The position numbers were made by a program, and so were the translations under genes. Source: Archangiaceae bacterium (GTDB lineage: Bacteria; Myxococcota; Myxococcia; Myxococcales; Myxococcaceae). Taken from it: DNA of 11,288 nucleotides. Below are positions 1-6,883 of the stretch, one piece after another (the first letter of the stretch is position 1; the number at the start of each line of letters is the position of its first letter). Where the stretch lies: positions 4,999 to 16,286 of the forward strand of contig JAHFDQ010000023.1 of the NCBI GenBank assembly GCA_023248915.1, in the 5' to 3' direction. The notes under the pieces were generated by a model. The model worked only from the letters and a program-made list of their open reading frames with translations, had not been told where the DNA came from and searched no databases.

Positions 1-693
1 GCGGCCGGCCTGTCGAAGGGCGACGTGGCCTACGTGGCCTCGACGGGAGAGGGCGACGCGCTCGATTTTCGCGACGGCCACTTCTACGGCATGACGACGC
101 ACGCCCGCGGGGCCACCTTCCTCGAGCCCGCCGCCCGCGCGGTGGTGGACGCCGGGGCGCTGCACGCCCGGGTGCTGGTCATCGACGAGAAGAGCCGCGT
201 CATCCGCTCGAGGATGACCAGCCAGTGCGCGGCCGGCACCGGCCAGTTCCTCGAGAACATCGCGCGGTATCTCGGCATCCGCACCGACGAGATTGGCCCG
301 TTGTCGCTGTCGGCGACTCGGTCGGAGGTGTGCAGCGGAATCTGCGCGGTGCTGTCCGAGACCGACGTCATCAACATGGTGTCGCGAGGAGTGGCGACGG
401 GCGAAATCCTGCGGGGCGTGCACGAGTCCATCGCGCAGCGGCTGGTGCGGCTGTTGCGGTCGGTGAGCGCCGAGTCCACCGTGGTGCTGACCGGCGGGCT
501 GGCCAACGACTCGGGAATGCAGGGCGCCATCGAGCGGGCGCTGGCGTCCGACGGGGGCCGGTCGGTGAAGGTCGCCTCGAACTCGAAGTCAGTCTTCGCC
601 GGAGCCATCGGCGCCGCGCTATGGGGCGAGTACCGCCTGCGCAAGCTGGCCGAGGCCGAACGCGGCGAGCCGGTTCGGGCGCAAGTCGGCTGA
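1..693 (+). CDS. bcrD: Benzoyl-CoA reductase ATPase/activator subunit, BcrD/BadG type (5' end outside window)
   Basis: BadF/BadG/BcrA/BcrD ATPase family. In class I benzoyl-CoA reductase, the BcrA/BcrD pair hydrolyses ATP and passes low-potential electrons from ferredoxin to the ring-reducing BcrBC subunits in the cytoplasm. The frame is open from base 1, so the GTG at 25 is not the real start. About 60 N-terminal residues, including the first phosphate-binding motif, appear to lie upstream. Visible landmarks are TGEGD, GHFYGMTTHARGA, then MTSQCAAGTGQFLENIARYL with a cysteine codon at 226-228, and GICAVLSETDVINMVSRG with cysteine codons at 331 and 343. The two conserved cysteines (226 and 343) should bind the [4Fe-4S] cluster shared by the subunit pair. 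VVLTGGLA and GAIGAALWG near the end are typical of the ASKHA fold. The whole visible part aligns, from memory, much better with BcrD/BadG than with generic 2-hydroxyacyl-CoA dehydratase activators, which remain the alternative. BcrD is often the last gene of bcrCBAD, which fits the gap that follows. Confidence 0.82.
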   Translation, partial: AAGLSKGDVAYVASTGEGDALDFRDGHFYGMTTHARGATFLEPAARAVVDAGALHARVLVIDEKSRVIRSRMTSQCAAGTGQFLENIARYLGIRTDEIGPLSLSATRSEVCSGICAVLSETDVINMVSRGVATGEILRGVHESIAQRLVRLLRSVSAESTVVLTGGLANDSGMQGAIERALASDGGRSVKVASNSKSVFAGAIGAALWGEYRLRKLAEAERGEPVRAQVG

Positions 694-697
694 AGGA

Positions 698-718
698 CGC
701 CGGAGCGCCGAGCCGGCG
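698..718 (+). terminator. Possible hairpin after the bcrD-like gene
   Basis: A perfect 6-bp G/C stem (CGCCGG at 698-703 with CCGGCG at 713-718) around a 9-nt loop starts 5 bases after the TGA. No T-run follows, so a classical intrinsic terminator is only possible, not shown. Confidence 0.25.
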
Positions 719-842
719 CATCTACAAGATAGGAATCCGTTTCTATTCTGCAAGGCCCCAGCGGAGGGTCTGCGATGACATCAACTTCGCTCAGGCCGAG
801 CTGAGATGCGGATCCCGCCGGGGGGGGCGGTCGAAAAAGCGG

Positions 843-953
843 CCTGTTTTGGCTGAGAAAGTTCTCGGATATCCGCCGCGCGAGGGTCCTGATTCCAGCC
901 GGTTAAGAGGTCTCGCCGGCCGAATTCCCGAGAACTTTCTCGGCCAAAACAGG
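843..953. repeat. 26-bp near-perfect inverted repeat with 59-bp spacer
   Basis: The left arm 843-868 and the right arm 928-953 are reverse complements at 25 of 26 positions; the one difference is T854. Each arm also contains its own smaller dyad, GAGAA-N2-TTCTC (855-866 and 930-941), extended by two flanking pairs in the right arm. The structure could be the ends of a short MITE-like element, a strong RNA hairpin ending the bcrD transcript, or a pair of operator sites for a dimeric regulator. No transposase gene lies inside. The sequence does not decide between these. Confidence 0.8.
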
Positions 954-1112
954 GCACCTTTACGAAGAGGCACCCAGCCCCGACGCGCGCGTCTGGACTC
1001 CCTTCCCCATACGAGAAAACGAAGGCGACCGGCAGCGCGCCGGCAACCCAGCCAAAGGCGAGTAGGCCCCTCAGCGCCTCGCGCCGGGGCCAATTCCAAC
1101 CCCTCCTCCGGG

Positions 1113-1229
1113 TCACATGCCCAGCAGCGCCAACTTGTTCCTAGCGGCCTTCGCCAGCTTCCCCCGGCCCTTTCCCGCGAGCGCGTCGAGCAGAGCCAAG
1201 CGATCGGAATCACGGGGCGCGGCCGCGAA
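1113..1229 (-). pseudogene. Possible minus-strand C-terminal gene stub
   Basis: Between an in-frame stop (1230-1232) and a TGA (1113-1115), the minus strand reads a 39-codon segment containing DRLALLDALAGKGRGKLAKA and ending KLALLGM. The helical, lysine- and leucine-rich composition looks like the tail of a real protein, not an antisense shadow. There is no start codon with a good context and no upstream continuation, because the AbiEii-like gene begins at once on the other strand. I do not recognise the family. It may be a leftover of a gene truncated by insertion or deletion. Confidence 0.2.
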
Positions 1230-1233
1230 TTAG

Positions 1234-1800
1234 ATGCGATCGCCCTGGGTTATTCCCGTGAGCCCGCCCGAGACTCCCGAATGGGAGCGACTGCTTTCCG
1301 CGGAGCGCCACCTCCAGCATCTCGTTTCAGACGCGGTGCTGGTGGGCGACTCGGCTGCGGCGCTGCACGTCCGTCACCGGACCAGCCTGCTCACCGGCAT
1401 CCGCCAGTTGCGGCGGTCCGCGCCGCTGGAGACGGAAGAGGTCGAAGGGCTTCGGGTACCGACTCTGGCCGAGATGGCACGCATCAAGGCCTGGCTGCTC
1501 GCGACTCGCAACACCCTGCGCGACTACCTCGACGCCATCGTCCTCTTTGAACGCCTCGGACCGGACTGAGTGCGCGCGGCCTTGCGGAATCTGGATGGGC
1601 TGTACCCGCAGCCCACCGGCGCCTCGGCGCTCTCCGAGGTGTCCGAACGATTGGCGGCTGCCGCTCCGGTCGACCTGGCGGCGGTCGACCTCGCGACCTA
1701 TCGCGGCCTGATTTCACCGTGGAATGACTGGCGACACCTCTCGATCCGGGGGCGCGAGTGGGGGAAAGTCGTCGCGGCGCTGGCGCTGGAGCCTCGATGA
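1234..1800 (+). pseudogene. AbiEii-like nucleotidyltransferase, broken by an in-frame TGA and an internal deletion
   Basis: Two open segments, 1234-1569 and 1570-1800, lie in the same frame and are separated only by TGA at 1567-1569. The first reads TPEWERLLSAERHLQ, then VGDSAAALH, RQLRRSAPLETEEVEGLRVP and IKAWLLATRNTLRDYLD. The second continues smoothly as VRAALRNLDGLYPQP to its stop. The IKAWL...RDYLD block is typical of nucleotidyltransferases annotated as AbiEii/AbiGii toxins, which act in abortive-infection or toxin-antitoxin pairs. The stop could come from CGA by a C-to-T change. The segment that should hold the catalytic acidic motif after the GGT-like loop seems missing: HVRHRTS jumps directly to LLTGIRQL, suggesting loss of roughly 50 residues. 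The GG loop itself is altered to VGDS. The product is therefore probably inactive. A start at GTG 1258 is also possible. Confidence 0.65.
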
Positions 1801-2075
1801 GCCTCGAGTCTTCGCGCGCGCAGTGGAACCGCACGCACCTCGACCTGCAGAGCGACGAAATCCTCGCGCAGTTGCTCGATCGCGGTGACATGGCCGATTG
1901 GCGCGAGCTCTACCGCTTGGCGAAGATAGACGTGCCGTTGAGGGGCCGCATTGCTCGAATAGTCCGGACGGTGCCGGTGCCCCTGCCGCATTTCTGGCTG
2001 GCCGCGCTCGCTGGCCTGGGAGAGCCGGTCGACCTCGAAGCGGCCCTCCCGAGCTACGCCGAACAGGGCCCCTGA
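1797..2075 (+). CDS. Small hypothetical partner of the AbiEii-like gene
   Basis: This 92-residue soluble protein has its ATG overlapping the TGA of the preceding gene (ATGA at 1797-1800), so the two were translated as a coupled operon. That position suggests an antitoxin or accessory partner of the nucleotidyltransferase-like gene. The protein has no signal peptide, membrane segment or clear helix-turn-helix. It is mostly helical, with SDEILAQLLDRGDMADWREL and LYRLA near the middle, and IARIVRTVPVPLPHFWLAAL followed by AGLGEPVDL toward the end. I cannot place it in a named family from memory, and the antitoxin role is inferred only from gene order. Unlike its neighbour, its frame is intact. 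This could mean it was kept after the toxin decayed, or that decay is recent. An upstream in-frame start at 1758 is less likely because it would overlap the previous gene by 43 bases. Confidence 0.6.
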   Translation: MSLESSRAQWNRTHLDLQSDEILAQLLDRGDMADWRELYRLAKIDVPLRGRIARIVRTVPVPLPHFWLAALAGLGEPVDLEAALPSYAEQGP

Positions 2076-2257
2076 AACCGGCCGCGCGTCACGCACCTCG
2101 CGGTCCGCCGAGGCCGAAACTCTCAGTCCTCGAGAAGAACATTACGCCGCGAGAATGATCGGAAACCTTTGCCCGGCTGCTGCCGATACTCAGTCGAGGC
2201 AAGCAGACCCAGGAGCGAAAAGGGGGTCCGCTCGCCTGACGGCTCCGAGGTGGTTCC

Positions 2258-4528
2258 GTGCGACAGACACTCCTCGCCTTCGCAGCACTCCTCGGGGCGC
2301 TCGGCCCCGCCGTCGCCTCGGCCCAGCCCTGCAACAACGCAGCTCTCCCGGACCTGCTCGTCGTCCTCGACCAGTCTGGGAGCATGGCCGAGGACTCCGG
2401 CGACGGGAACTCCAAGTGGACCGCCGCGGTGAACGCGGTCGACACCCTGTCGACGAACTACCAGGCCACGCTTCGGCTGGGGCTCGAGCTGTTCCCTTAC
2501 GGTAGCAACGTCTGCGGCACCGGGCAGGTGGTGTCGGCGATTCCTTCGACCGCGGCGGCCATCGCGGGAACGCTGTCGGCGAGCGGCCCCGGTGGCAACA
2601 CCCCGATGACGGCCAGCCTCGACTCCGCGCGCGGCTACCTCAACGGGTTGGCCGACGGCAAAGCGAAGTACGTGATGCTGATTACCGACGGCATGCCCAA
2701 CTGCTCGGGTGGCGCGACCGAGGCGATCGCCGCGGTGATGGCGCTCTCCGCCGCCGGCTACAAGACGTACATCGTCGGCTTCGGCTCGGGCGTCGACCCC
2801 GCCACGCTGAACTCGATGGCGACTCAGGGCGGCACCGCGCTCGCCGGCGCGACCAAGTACTACGTCGCCAACGACACCGCGTCGCTCAACTCGGCGCTCA
2901 ACGCCATCGCCGGCAGCTTGAGCGGCACTCAGGCCTGCGCCACGGCTTGCGGCAGCGGCACCCAGACCTGCCAGTCCAACGGCACCTGGGGGCCTTGCTC
3001 GGCGCCGCCGGTGGGCGCGACCCAGGCCTGCGCGGGCGCCTGCGGCGGCGGCACCCAGACCTGCACCGCTTCCGGCTGGAGCGCCTGCTCGTCCCCGCCG
3101 GTCGGAGCGACTCAGGCCTGCGCCACGGCGTGCGGCGCCGGCACTCAGACCTGCACCGCGCTCGGTTGGGGCGCCTGCTCGGCCCCGGGCTTCGGCGCGA
3201 TCCAGGCGTGCGCCACGGCCTGCGGCAGCGGCACCCGGACCTGCGGGTTCTTCGGCTGGGACGCCTGCTCGGCCCCGGCCCCCGGCGCCACCCAGGCCTG
3301 CGCGGGCGTCTGCGGCAACGGCACCCAGACTTGCACGGCCGCCGGTTGGGGAACGTGCTCGGCCCCCGGCGTCGGAGCCACCCAGGCCTGCACCACCGCC
3401 TGCGGCTCGGGCTCGCAGGTCTGCTCGGCCACCGGTTGGGGCCTGTGCTCCGCTCCGCAGCCCGGCGCGACTCAGGCTTGCCTGACGGTGTGCGGCAGCG
3501 GCGCCCAGACATGCGGGGCGGCGGGTTGGAGCCCGTGCTCGGCGCCGCAGACCGGCGATACCCGCGCCTGCACCGCGACCTGCGGCGCCGGCATGCAGGT
3601 GTGCGGAGCCATCGGCTGGGAGGTCTGCGTCGGCGCCACTCCGCCCAACGCCTGCGGAACCTGCGGCCCTCCGCCCGCCGAAATCTGCGACGGCGTCGAC
3701 AACAACTGCAACGGCCTCGTCGACGACCAGGCGCCCTGCCCAGCGGGCACTGCCTGCATCGCGGGCGGGTGCCGCGCGGCGTGCGGCGGTGAGGTGAACT
3801 CCTGCGCGACCGGAGAGACTTGCGACAACGGCCACTGCCTGCCCACGGCCTGCGTGGGCCTGGGCTGCCCGGCCGGAAGCGTGTGCCAGCAGGCCACCTG
3901 CGTCGACCCGTGCGTCGGGGTGACCTGCCCCGCCGGCCGCCAGTGTCAGGCCGGGACCTGCGTCGAGTTCGACTGCTACGCCTCGCCCTGTCCGTCCGGA
4001 GAACGCTGCACGGCGGGGGTGTGCGCGGCCGACCCCTGCGCGGGCATCGCCTGCGGGACCGGCGAGTTCTGCCGCGAGGGCTTCTGCGTCCATAGCTGCG
4101 CGGGAGTCTCCTGCGCCGCGGGCGAAGAGTGCCGCGACGGCGTCTGCCACTCGCTGGGCTGCGCGCCGGCGTGCGCTGCGGACCAGGTGTGCGACCGCGG
4201 CTCGTGCTCGACCGACCCGTGCCAGGGCGTCGCCTGCGGCCCGGGCCGGGAGTGCAAGCTCGGCTCGTGCGTGGACGACCCCTGCCGTTCCATCAAGTGC
4301 CCGACCTCGGACCAGGTCTGCCGCGACGGGCAGTGCGCTGGCAGGACTTTGGCGGCGAGCGCTGCCTCGGCAGCCGACGCCGGCCATGACTCCCGAGTGA
4401 TTCAGTCGGGCGCAGGGTGCGGCTGCGCGGCCGGGCGGGGCTCGGGGCCGGGCGCCTGGCTCGCCCTCGTGGCATTGGCCCTGTCGGGCTGGGCCCGGCG
4501 CACGTTCCGGGCGCGCTCCGAGCGCTGA
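2258..4528 (+). CDS. Secreted VWA-domain, Cys-rich repeat surface protein with MYXO-CTERM-like tail
   Basis: This 756-residue exported protein probably starts at GTG 2258, with GAGG about 7 bases upstream. Residues 1-22 form a signal peptide (hydrophobic core LLAFAALLGALG, cleavage after ASA). Residues 31-215 are a von Willebrand A domain with a full MIDAS start, D38-Q-S-G-S42, and the later LITDGMPN segment, so it likely binds a divalent metal and a protein ligand. Residues 223-462 are eight 30-residue units of the form GATQAC-x3-CG-x-GTQTC-x3-GW-x2-CSAP. Near residue 475, EICDGVDNNCNGLVDD matches the MopE-type putative metal-binding motif. Residues 490-705 hold several short Cys modules of the form DPC-x-G-x2-C-x2-G-x2-C-x2-G-x-C. 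The end has GCGC (720-723), a hydrophobic stretch (about 731-745) and a basic tail, as in MYXO-CTERM surface-sorted proteins. Role inferred: disulfide-rich adhesin or surface-binding protein. It stands alone between two gaps. Confidence 0.88.
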   Translation: MRQTLLAFAALLGALGPAVASAQPCNNAALPDLLVVLDQSGSMAEDSGDGNSKWTAAVNAVDTLSTNYQATLRLGLELFPYGSNVCGTGQVVSAIPSTAAAIAGTLSASGPGGNTPMTASLDSARGYLNGLADGKAKYVMLITDGMPNCSGGATEAIAAVMALSAAGYKTYIVGFGSGVDPATLNSMATQGGTALAGATKYYVANDTASLNSALNAIAGSLSGTQACATACGSGTQTCQSNGTWGPCSAPPVGATQACAGACGGGTQTCTASGWSACSSPPVGATQACATACGAGTQTCTALGWGACSAPGFGAIQACATACGSGTRTCGFFGWDACSAPAPGATQACAGVCGNGTQTCTAAGWGTCSAPGVGATQACTTACGSGSQVCSATGWGLCSAPQPGATQACLTVCGSGAQTCGAAGWSPCSAPQTGDTRACTATCGAGMQVCGAIGWEVCVGATPPNACGTCGPPPAEICDGVDNNCNGLVDDQAPCPAGTACIAGGCRAACGGEVNSCATGETCDNGHCLPTACVGLGCPAGSVCQQATCVDPCVGVTCPAGRQCQAGTCVEFDCYASPCPSGERCTAGVCAADPCAGIACGTGEFCREGFCVHSCAGVSCAAGEECRDGVCHSLGCAPACAADQVCDRGSCSTDPCQGVACGPGRECKLGSCVDDPCRSIKCPTSDQVCRDGQCAGRTLAASAASAADAGHDSRVIQSGAGCGCAAGRGSGPGAWLALVALALSGWARRTFRARSER
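2924..3643 (+). repeat. Eight tandem 90-bp coding repeats
   Basis: Eight in-frame units of exactly 90 bp encode 30-residue Cys-rich modules of the surface protein. The first begins at GGC 2924 and the last at GGC 3554, exactly 630 bp later. Each unit keeps four cysteines and a GW near its end; the first has an inserted T (NGTWG). The units differ at many positions, so the array is old enough to have diverged while keeping strict length. Confidence 0.9.
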
Positions 4529-4574
4529 CCCAAGGCGGGCCGTCGAGAGTCCGCCGCCGGAGCAGACGAAGCCA

Positions 4575-4607
4575 GGCCCGCGGCGCGCATCAGTGCGCGG
4601 GCGGGCC
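4575..4607. terminator. Strong hairpin between convergent genes
   Basis: A perfect 7-bp stem, GGCCCGC (4575-4581) with GCGGGCC (4601-4607), encloses a further 4-bp GCGC/GCGC stem (4583-4586 with 4595-4598) around an 8-nt loop. It lies between the stop codons of two convergent genes (4528 and 4641), where a bidirectional terminator is expected. There is no clear T-run on either side. Confidence 0.4.
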
Positions 4608-4640
4608 CGTGAATTCAGAAGTGCGCGTCCCCGCGGTGGG

Positions 4641-5324
4641 CTACGGCGTCACCGGGAACTTGTAGTTGTGCCCGTAGTTGCTGTCCCACCCCTCGCCGGG
4701 GTGGTCGGCGCCCTTGAACTGGCGGAACCACATCGTGACGCCCGTCGTTCCGGCGGGCACGTCCACCAGCACCGGGGCGGTGTACGGCTGCGGAGAGATG
4801 CGGCCCTGGTTGCTCGGGAAGGCCACGGCCGGCGCTTCGATGCGCTTGCCGCTCGGCTGGAACTCGATGAAGGCCGTCACGCCCCACGCGGGCACGCTGC
4901 CCAGGTTCTCCTGCACCGGCGAGCGGTCCGCCGCGTACTGGACCACCATCTTCTGCCCAGCCTTGATGCTGCCCGCGCGCGGGTAACCGGTCAGGCCGAA
5001 TTCCACTTTGGCCGCTCCCGCCAGCTCTTCCTTGGTGGGCATGCGCACCGGCAGGAAGCCGAAGCGTGGGTCGAGGGCCGCCATGTTCGCGGGCGTGTTG
5101 GCGGAATACACGTCCGAAATGCGATTCGGCACCGGCGGGCCGATGGGGCTCAACCGCTCGAACGCGTGGATGTCGGCCGTGCCGGGCGAAAACGTGCTGC
5201 GGATGGCGGCGTCGGTCGTCGGCGTGCCGCCTGAGCGGACGGTGGTGGCGGCCTTGCCCGCGGCTTCGACTTGCGGGTTCGAGAGGCGAGGCGGCGGCGG
5301 CGGAGTCTTGCGGATTTTCGGCAT
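4641..5324 (-). CDS. Beta-rich protein resembling DUF6209
   Basis: This 227-residue protein starts at the ATG whose complement is 5322-5324. AGAGGG sits 5 bases upstream on the coding strand, which favours this start over a longer frame reaching back to 6017. There is no signal peptide. The N-terminus is basic and proline-rich (MPKIRKTPPPPPRL); the proline run comes from a short GCG/GGC simple repeat at 5291-5301. The C-terminal 120 residues look like a beta-sandwich: VPAWGVTAFIEFQPSGK, VLVDVPAGTTGVTMWF and the closing WDSNYGHNYKF (W213 onward). This pattern resembles DUF6209-type domains that are common in Myxococcota and whose function is unknown to me. The gene converges on the VWA gene and diverges from the FAD oxidoreductase, so it is transcribed alone. 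The family assignment is from memory and moderate; a carbohydrate- or ligand-binding role would be guesswork. Confidence 0.75.
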   Translation of the reverse strand: MPKIRKTPPPPPRLSNPQVEAAGKAATTVRSGGTPTTDAAIRSTFSPGTADIHAFERLSPIGPPVPNRISDVYSANTPANMAALDPRFGFLPVRMPTKEELAGAAKVEFGLTGYPRAGSIKAGQKMVVQYAADRSPVQENLGSVPAWGVTAFIEFQPSGKRIEAPAVAFPSNQGRISPQPYTAPVLVDVPAGTTGVTMWFRQFKGADHPGEGWDSNYGHNYKFPVTP

Positions 5325-5469
5325 GGGGACCCTCTGGCTGCGTGGACGGCCGCGGAATATGCCACGAATTGGCCGGGAGTCGCTGAATCGGCCGCTGGAA
5401 ACGTGGTGAAGCGTGCTGTGGCTTGCATCAGAGCCGGGCCGGGCGCATGGATGCCAGTAGGCACCAGCC

Positions 5470-6582
5470 TTGGAAGGCGTGGACGTCATCATCGTGGGAG
5501 GAGGCATCGCCGGGCTCTCGGCCGCCCACGCCCTCGTGCGCGCCGGCGCGGGCAAGGTTCGCCTGCTCGAGCGCGAACCCGTGCTTTGCGCCCACAGCTC
5601 TGGGCGGAACGCGGCCATCTTCCGGCACCTGTCGACGGGCTTGGGCGACCTGGCCACCGCGCTGCGCAGCCGCGCGCTCGCGACCGAGCTGTTGGGGGCC
5701 GAAGAGGCCTGGCTGCGCCGGACCGGGACGTGGTTCGTCGCCGCGACGCGCGAGGCCCTCGAACCCCTGGCCCGCCTCGCGGCCGGTGAACGCCTGCGGG
5801 CCGAGCCTGCCGAGGGAAAGGGGCTCGACGCGGCGCTGCCTGGGTTGCGCGGCGGGGCGGCTCGACACGGGCTGTTCTTCGCCGAGGACGGCGTCATCGA
5901 CCTGCACGCGCTCACGCAAGGGCTGGCCCGCGCCTCGGTGGCGGCCGGAACCACCGTCTCGCTGGCCGAGCCCGTGGCCCGCATCGACGCGCGCGCGGGC
6001 CGGGTCGAGGGAGTCACCCTCCTGTCGGGCGAACGACTGGCGGCAGGGGCTGTGGTGGTGGCCGGAGGGGCGTGGAGCGGATTGCTCGGAGCCGGCTGCG
6101 GCGCGCCGCTCGCGCTCGAGCCGCGGCGCCGGCACCTGGCGCTCCTCGAGACGACGGATGGCGCCGGCGCCCCATCGCCGGTGGTGTGGTGCGTCGACGA
6201 CGAGGTCTACCTACGGCCCGACTCGGGAGGGCTCTTGGCCAGCCCGTGCGACGAAGAACCCTGGGCCGCGGAGTTGCCGCCTCCGAGCGACGCGGGGCTC
6301 GAGCTACTCGGCCGGAAGCTCGCGCGGACCGCGCCGAAGCTCGCCGACGCGGCGGTGCGTAGGGTTTGGGCGTGCCTGCGCACTTTCGCGCCGGACCGGG
6401 CGGCGGCGGTGGGGGCCGACCCGCGCGCGGCCGGGCTCTACTGGATTGCCGGGCTCGGCGGCCACGGGATGACTGGCGGCCTCGCCGCGGGCGAGTTGCT
6501 CGCCGCCTGCGTGACGGGCAGAGCCCACCCGCTGAAGGACGCGCTCGCCCCGGCCCGCCTGGTCGCCGTAGAGCGCGACTGA
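5470..6582 (+). CDS. FAD-dependent oxidoreductase, DAO (D-amino acid oxidase/dehydrogenase) family
   Basis: This 370-residue cytoplasmic flavoprotein has a normal length for the family. A dinucleotide-binding fold opens it: VDVIIVGGGIAGLSAAH (GGG at 10-12, G15), with the ribose-binding acidic residue at E34. SSGRNAAIFR (43-52) is the usual FAD-contacting loop of DAO proteins. A second FAD contact, WIAGLGGHGMTGG (GLGGHG at 328-333), closes the fold. Family members oxidise the C-N bond of an amino acid or imino substrate, passing electrons to O2 or a carrier. The SSGRNA loop recalls DauA-like D-amino acid dehydrogenases and glycine-oxidase relatives, but the substrate cannot be read from sequence. 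An in-frame TAG at 5458-5460 limits the start to TTG 5470 or GTG 5479; neither has a strong ribosome site. The gene is divergent from 4641-5324, with a 145-bp shared upstream region, and has no obvious operon partner. Confidence 0.85.
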   Translation: MEGVDVIIVGGGIAGLSAAHALVRAGAGKVRLLEREPVLCAHSSGRNAAIFRHLSTGLGDLATALRSRALATELLGAEEAWLRRTGTWFVAATREALEPLARLAAGERLRAEPAEGKGLDAALPGLRGGAARHGLFFAEDGVIDLHALTQGLARASVAAGTTVSLAEPVARIDARAGRVEGVTLLSGERLAAGAVVVAGGAWSGLLGAGCGAPLALEPRRRHLALLETTDGAGAPSPVVWCVDDEVYLRPDSGGLLASPCDEEPWAAELPPPSDAGLELLGRKLARTAPKLADAAVRRVWACLRTFAPDRAAAVGADPRAAGLYWIAGLGGHGMTGGLAAGELLAACVTGRAHPLKDALAPARLVAVERD

Positions 6583-6655
6583 GCCCGGCGTGGCCCACTC
6601 AGTCGCACGCCGTGTCCCTGCGCGATACCGCGAATGCGCGGGGTGAGCACGGCAC

Positions 6656-6693
6656 CCGAGCGAAGGGCCTCGCCTTGGCTTCCGCGGCCGGCG
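6656..6693 (+). repeat. Dispersed short repeat, copy 1
   Basis: This 38-bp segment matches 8074-8111 at 34 of 38 positions in the same orientation. Its core is GAGCGAAGGGCCTCGCCTTG, which includes an imperfect hairpin. It abuts the end of the recombinase-like remnant on the minus strand. Confidence 0.7.
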
Positions 6694-6783
6694 GACGTGC
6701 GCCGCAATCTCCTTCGCCTTGACGAGCGTGACGTCCTCGAGCAGCAGCCTCAGGACAGGCCGCACCGACAAGCGGCCCCGCAA
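6691..6783 (-). pseudogene. Remnant of a site-specific recombinase C-terminal region
   Basis: On the minus strand, bases 6756 down to 6691 read VLRLLLEDVTLVKAKEIAAH then VR. This resembles the C-terminal region of large serine recombinases and related transposon resolvases, where an RLL-EDVTL-HVR-F-GG pattern is common. After HVR the expected FRGG sequence is replaced by RPRKP, exactly where the dispersed repeat begins. The frame is closed by a stop at 6811-6813 on the other side. There is no catalytic domain, so only a scar is left. The identification rests on about 22 residues and is from memory. Confidence 0.4.
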
Positions 6784-6883
6784 TACTGCCGCCCTGCGCG
6801 GCGTGAACAGCTATGGAACTTGATCGACGCTCACCGTACTCTGCTTCTTCAGGGTCCTCGCGGTGAAGGTGTTGGGGAAGGCA

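Larger units (their letters stand above)
694..1233. other. Intergenic region with inverted repeat and possible gene stub
   Basis: This 540-bp stretch has no convincing intact gene. It holds a small hairpin just after the bcrD-like stop, a run of eight G (820-827), a long inverted repeat (843-953), and a short protein-like stub on the minus strand (1113-1229). The longer minus-strand frames here (791-1213 and 781-1116) have arginine-rich, low-complexity translations with no recognisable domain and run straight through the inverted repeat, so I do not call them. Confidence 0.6.

Noticed and set aside
225..1550. A 441-codon plus-strand frame running from bcrD into the toxin-like gene
   Set aside because: It crosses two better-supported genes and the inverted repeat in a different phase, and its translation is arginine-rich with no domain.
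1567..1569. In-frame TGA considered as a selenocysteine codon
   Set aside because: It falls where the family appears to have arginine, no cysteine or redox site is expected, and I see no selenocysteine-insertion hairpin directly after it.
2924..3643. Tandem array considered as a CRISPR-like repeat
   Set aside because: The units are 90 bp with no spacer, in frame, and encode conserved Cys modules; this is a coding repeat.
2123..4387. A 754-codon open frame on the minus strand opposite the VWA gene
   Set aside because: Its translation is alanine/glycine/arginine-rich low complexity and mirrors the Cys-rich repeats. It results from strong third-position G/C bias; the plus-strand gene has signal peptide, MIDAS and tail motifs.
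5325..6017. N-terminal extension of the minus-strand DUF6209-like gene to 6017
   Set aside because: The extension is antisense to the FAD oxidoreductase. The ATG at 5324 has a good ribosome site, and the protein-like sequence begins there.
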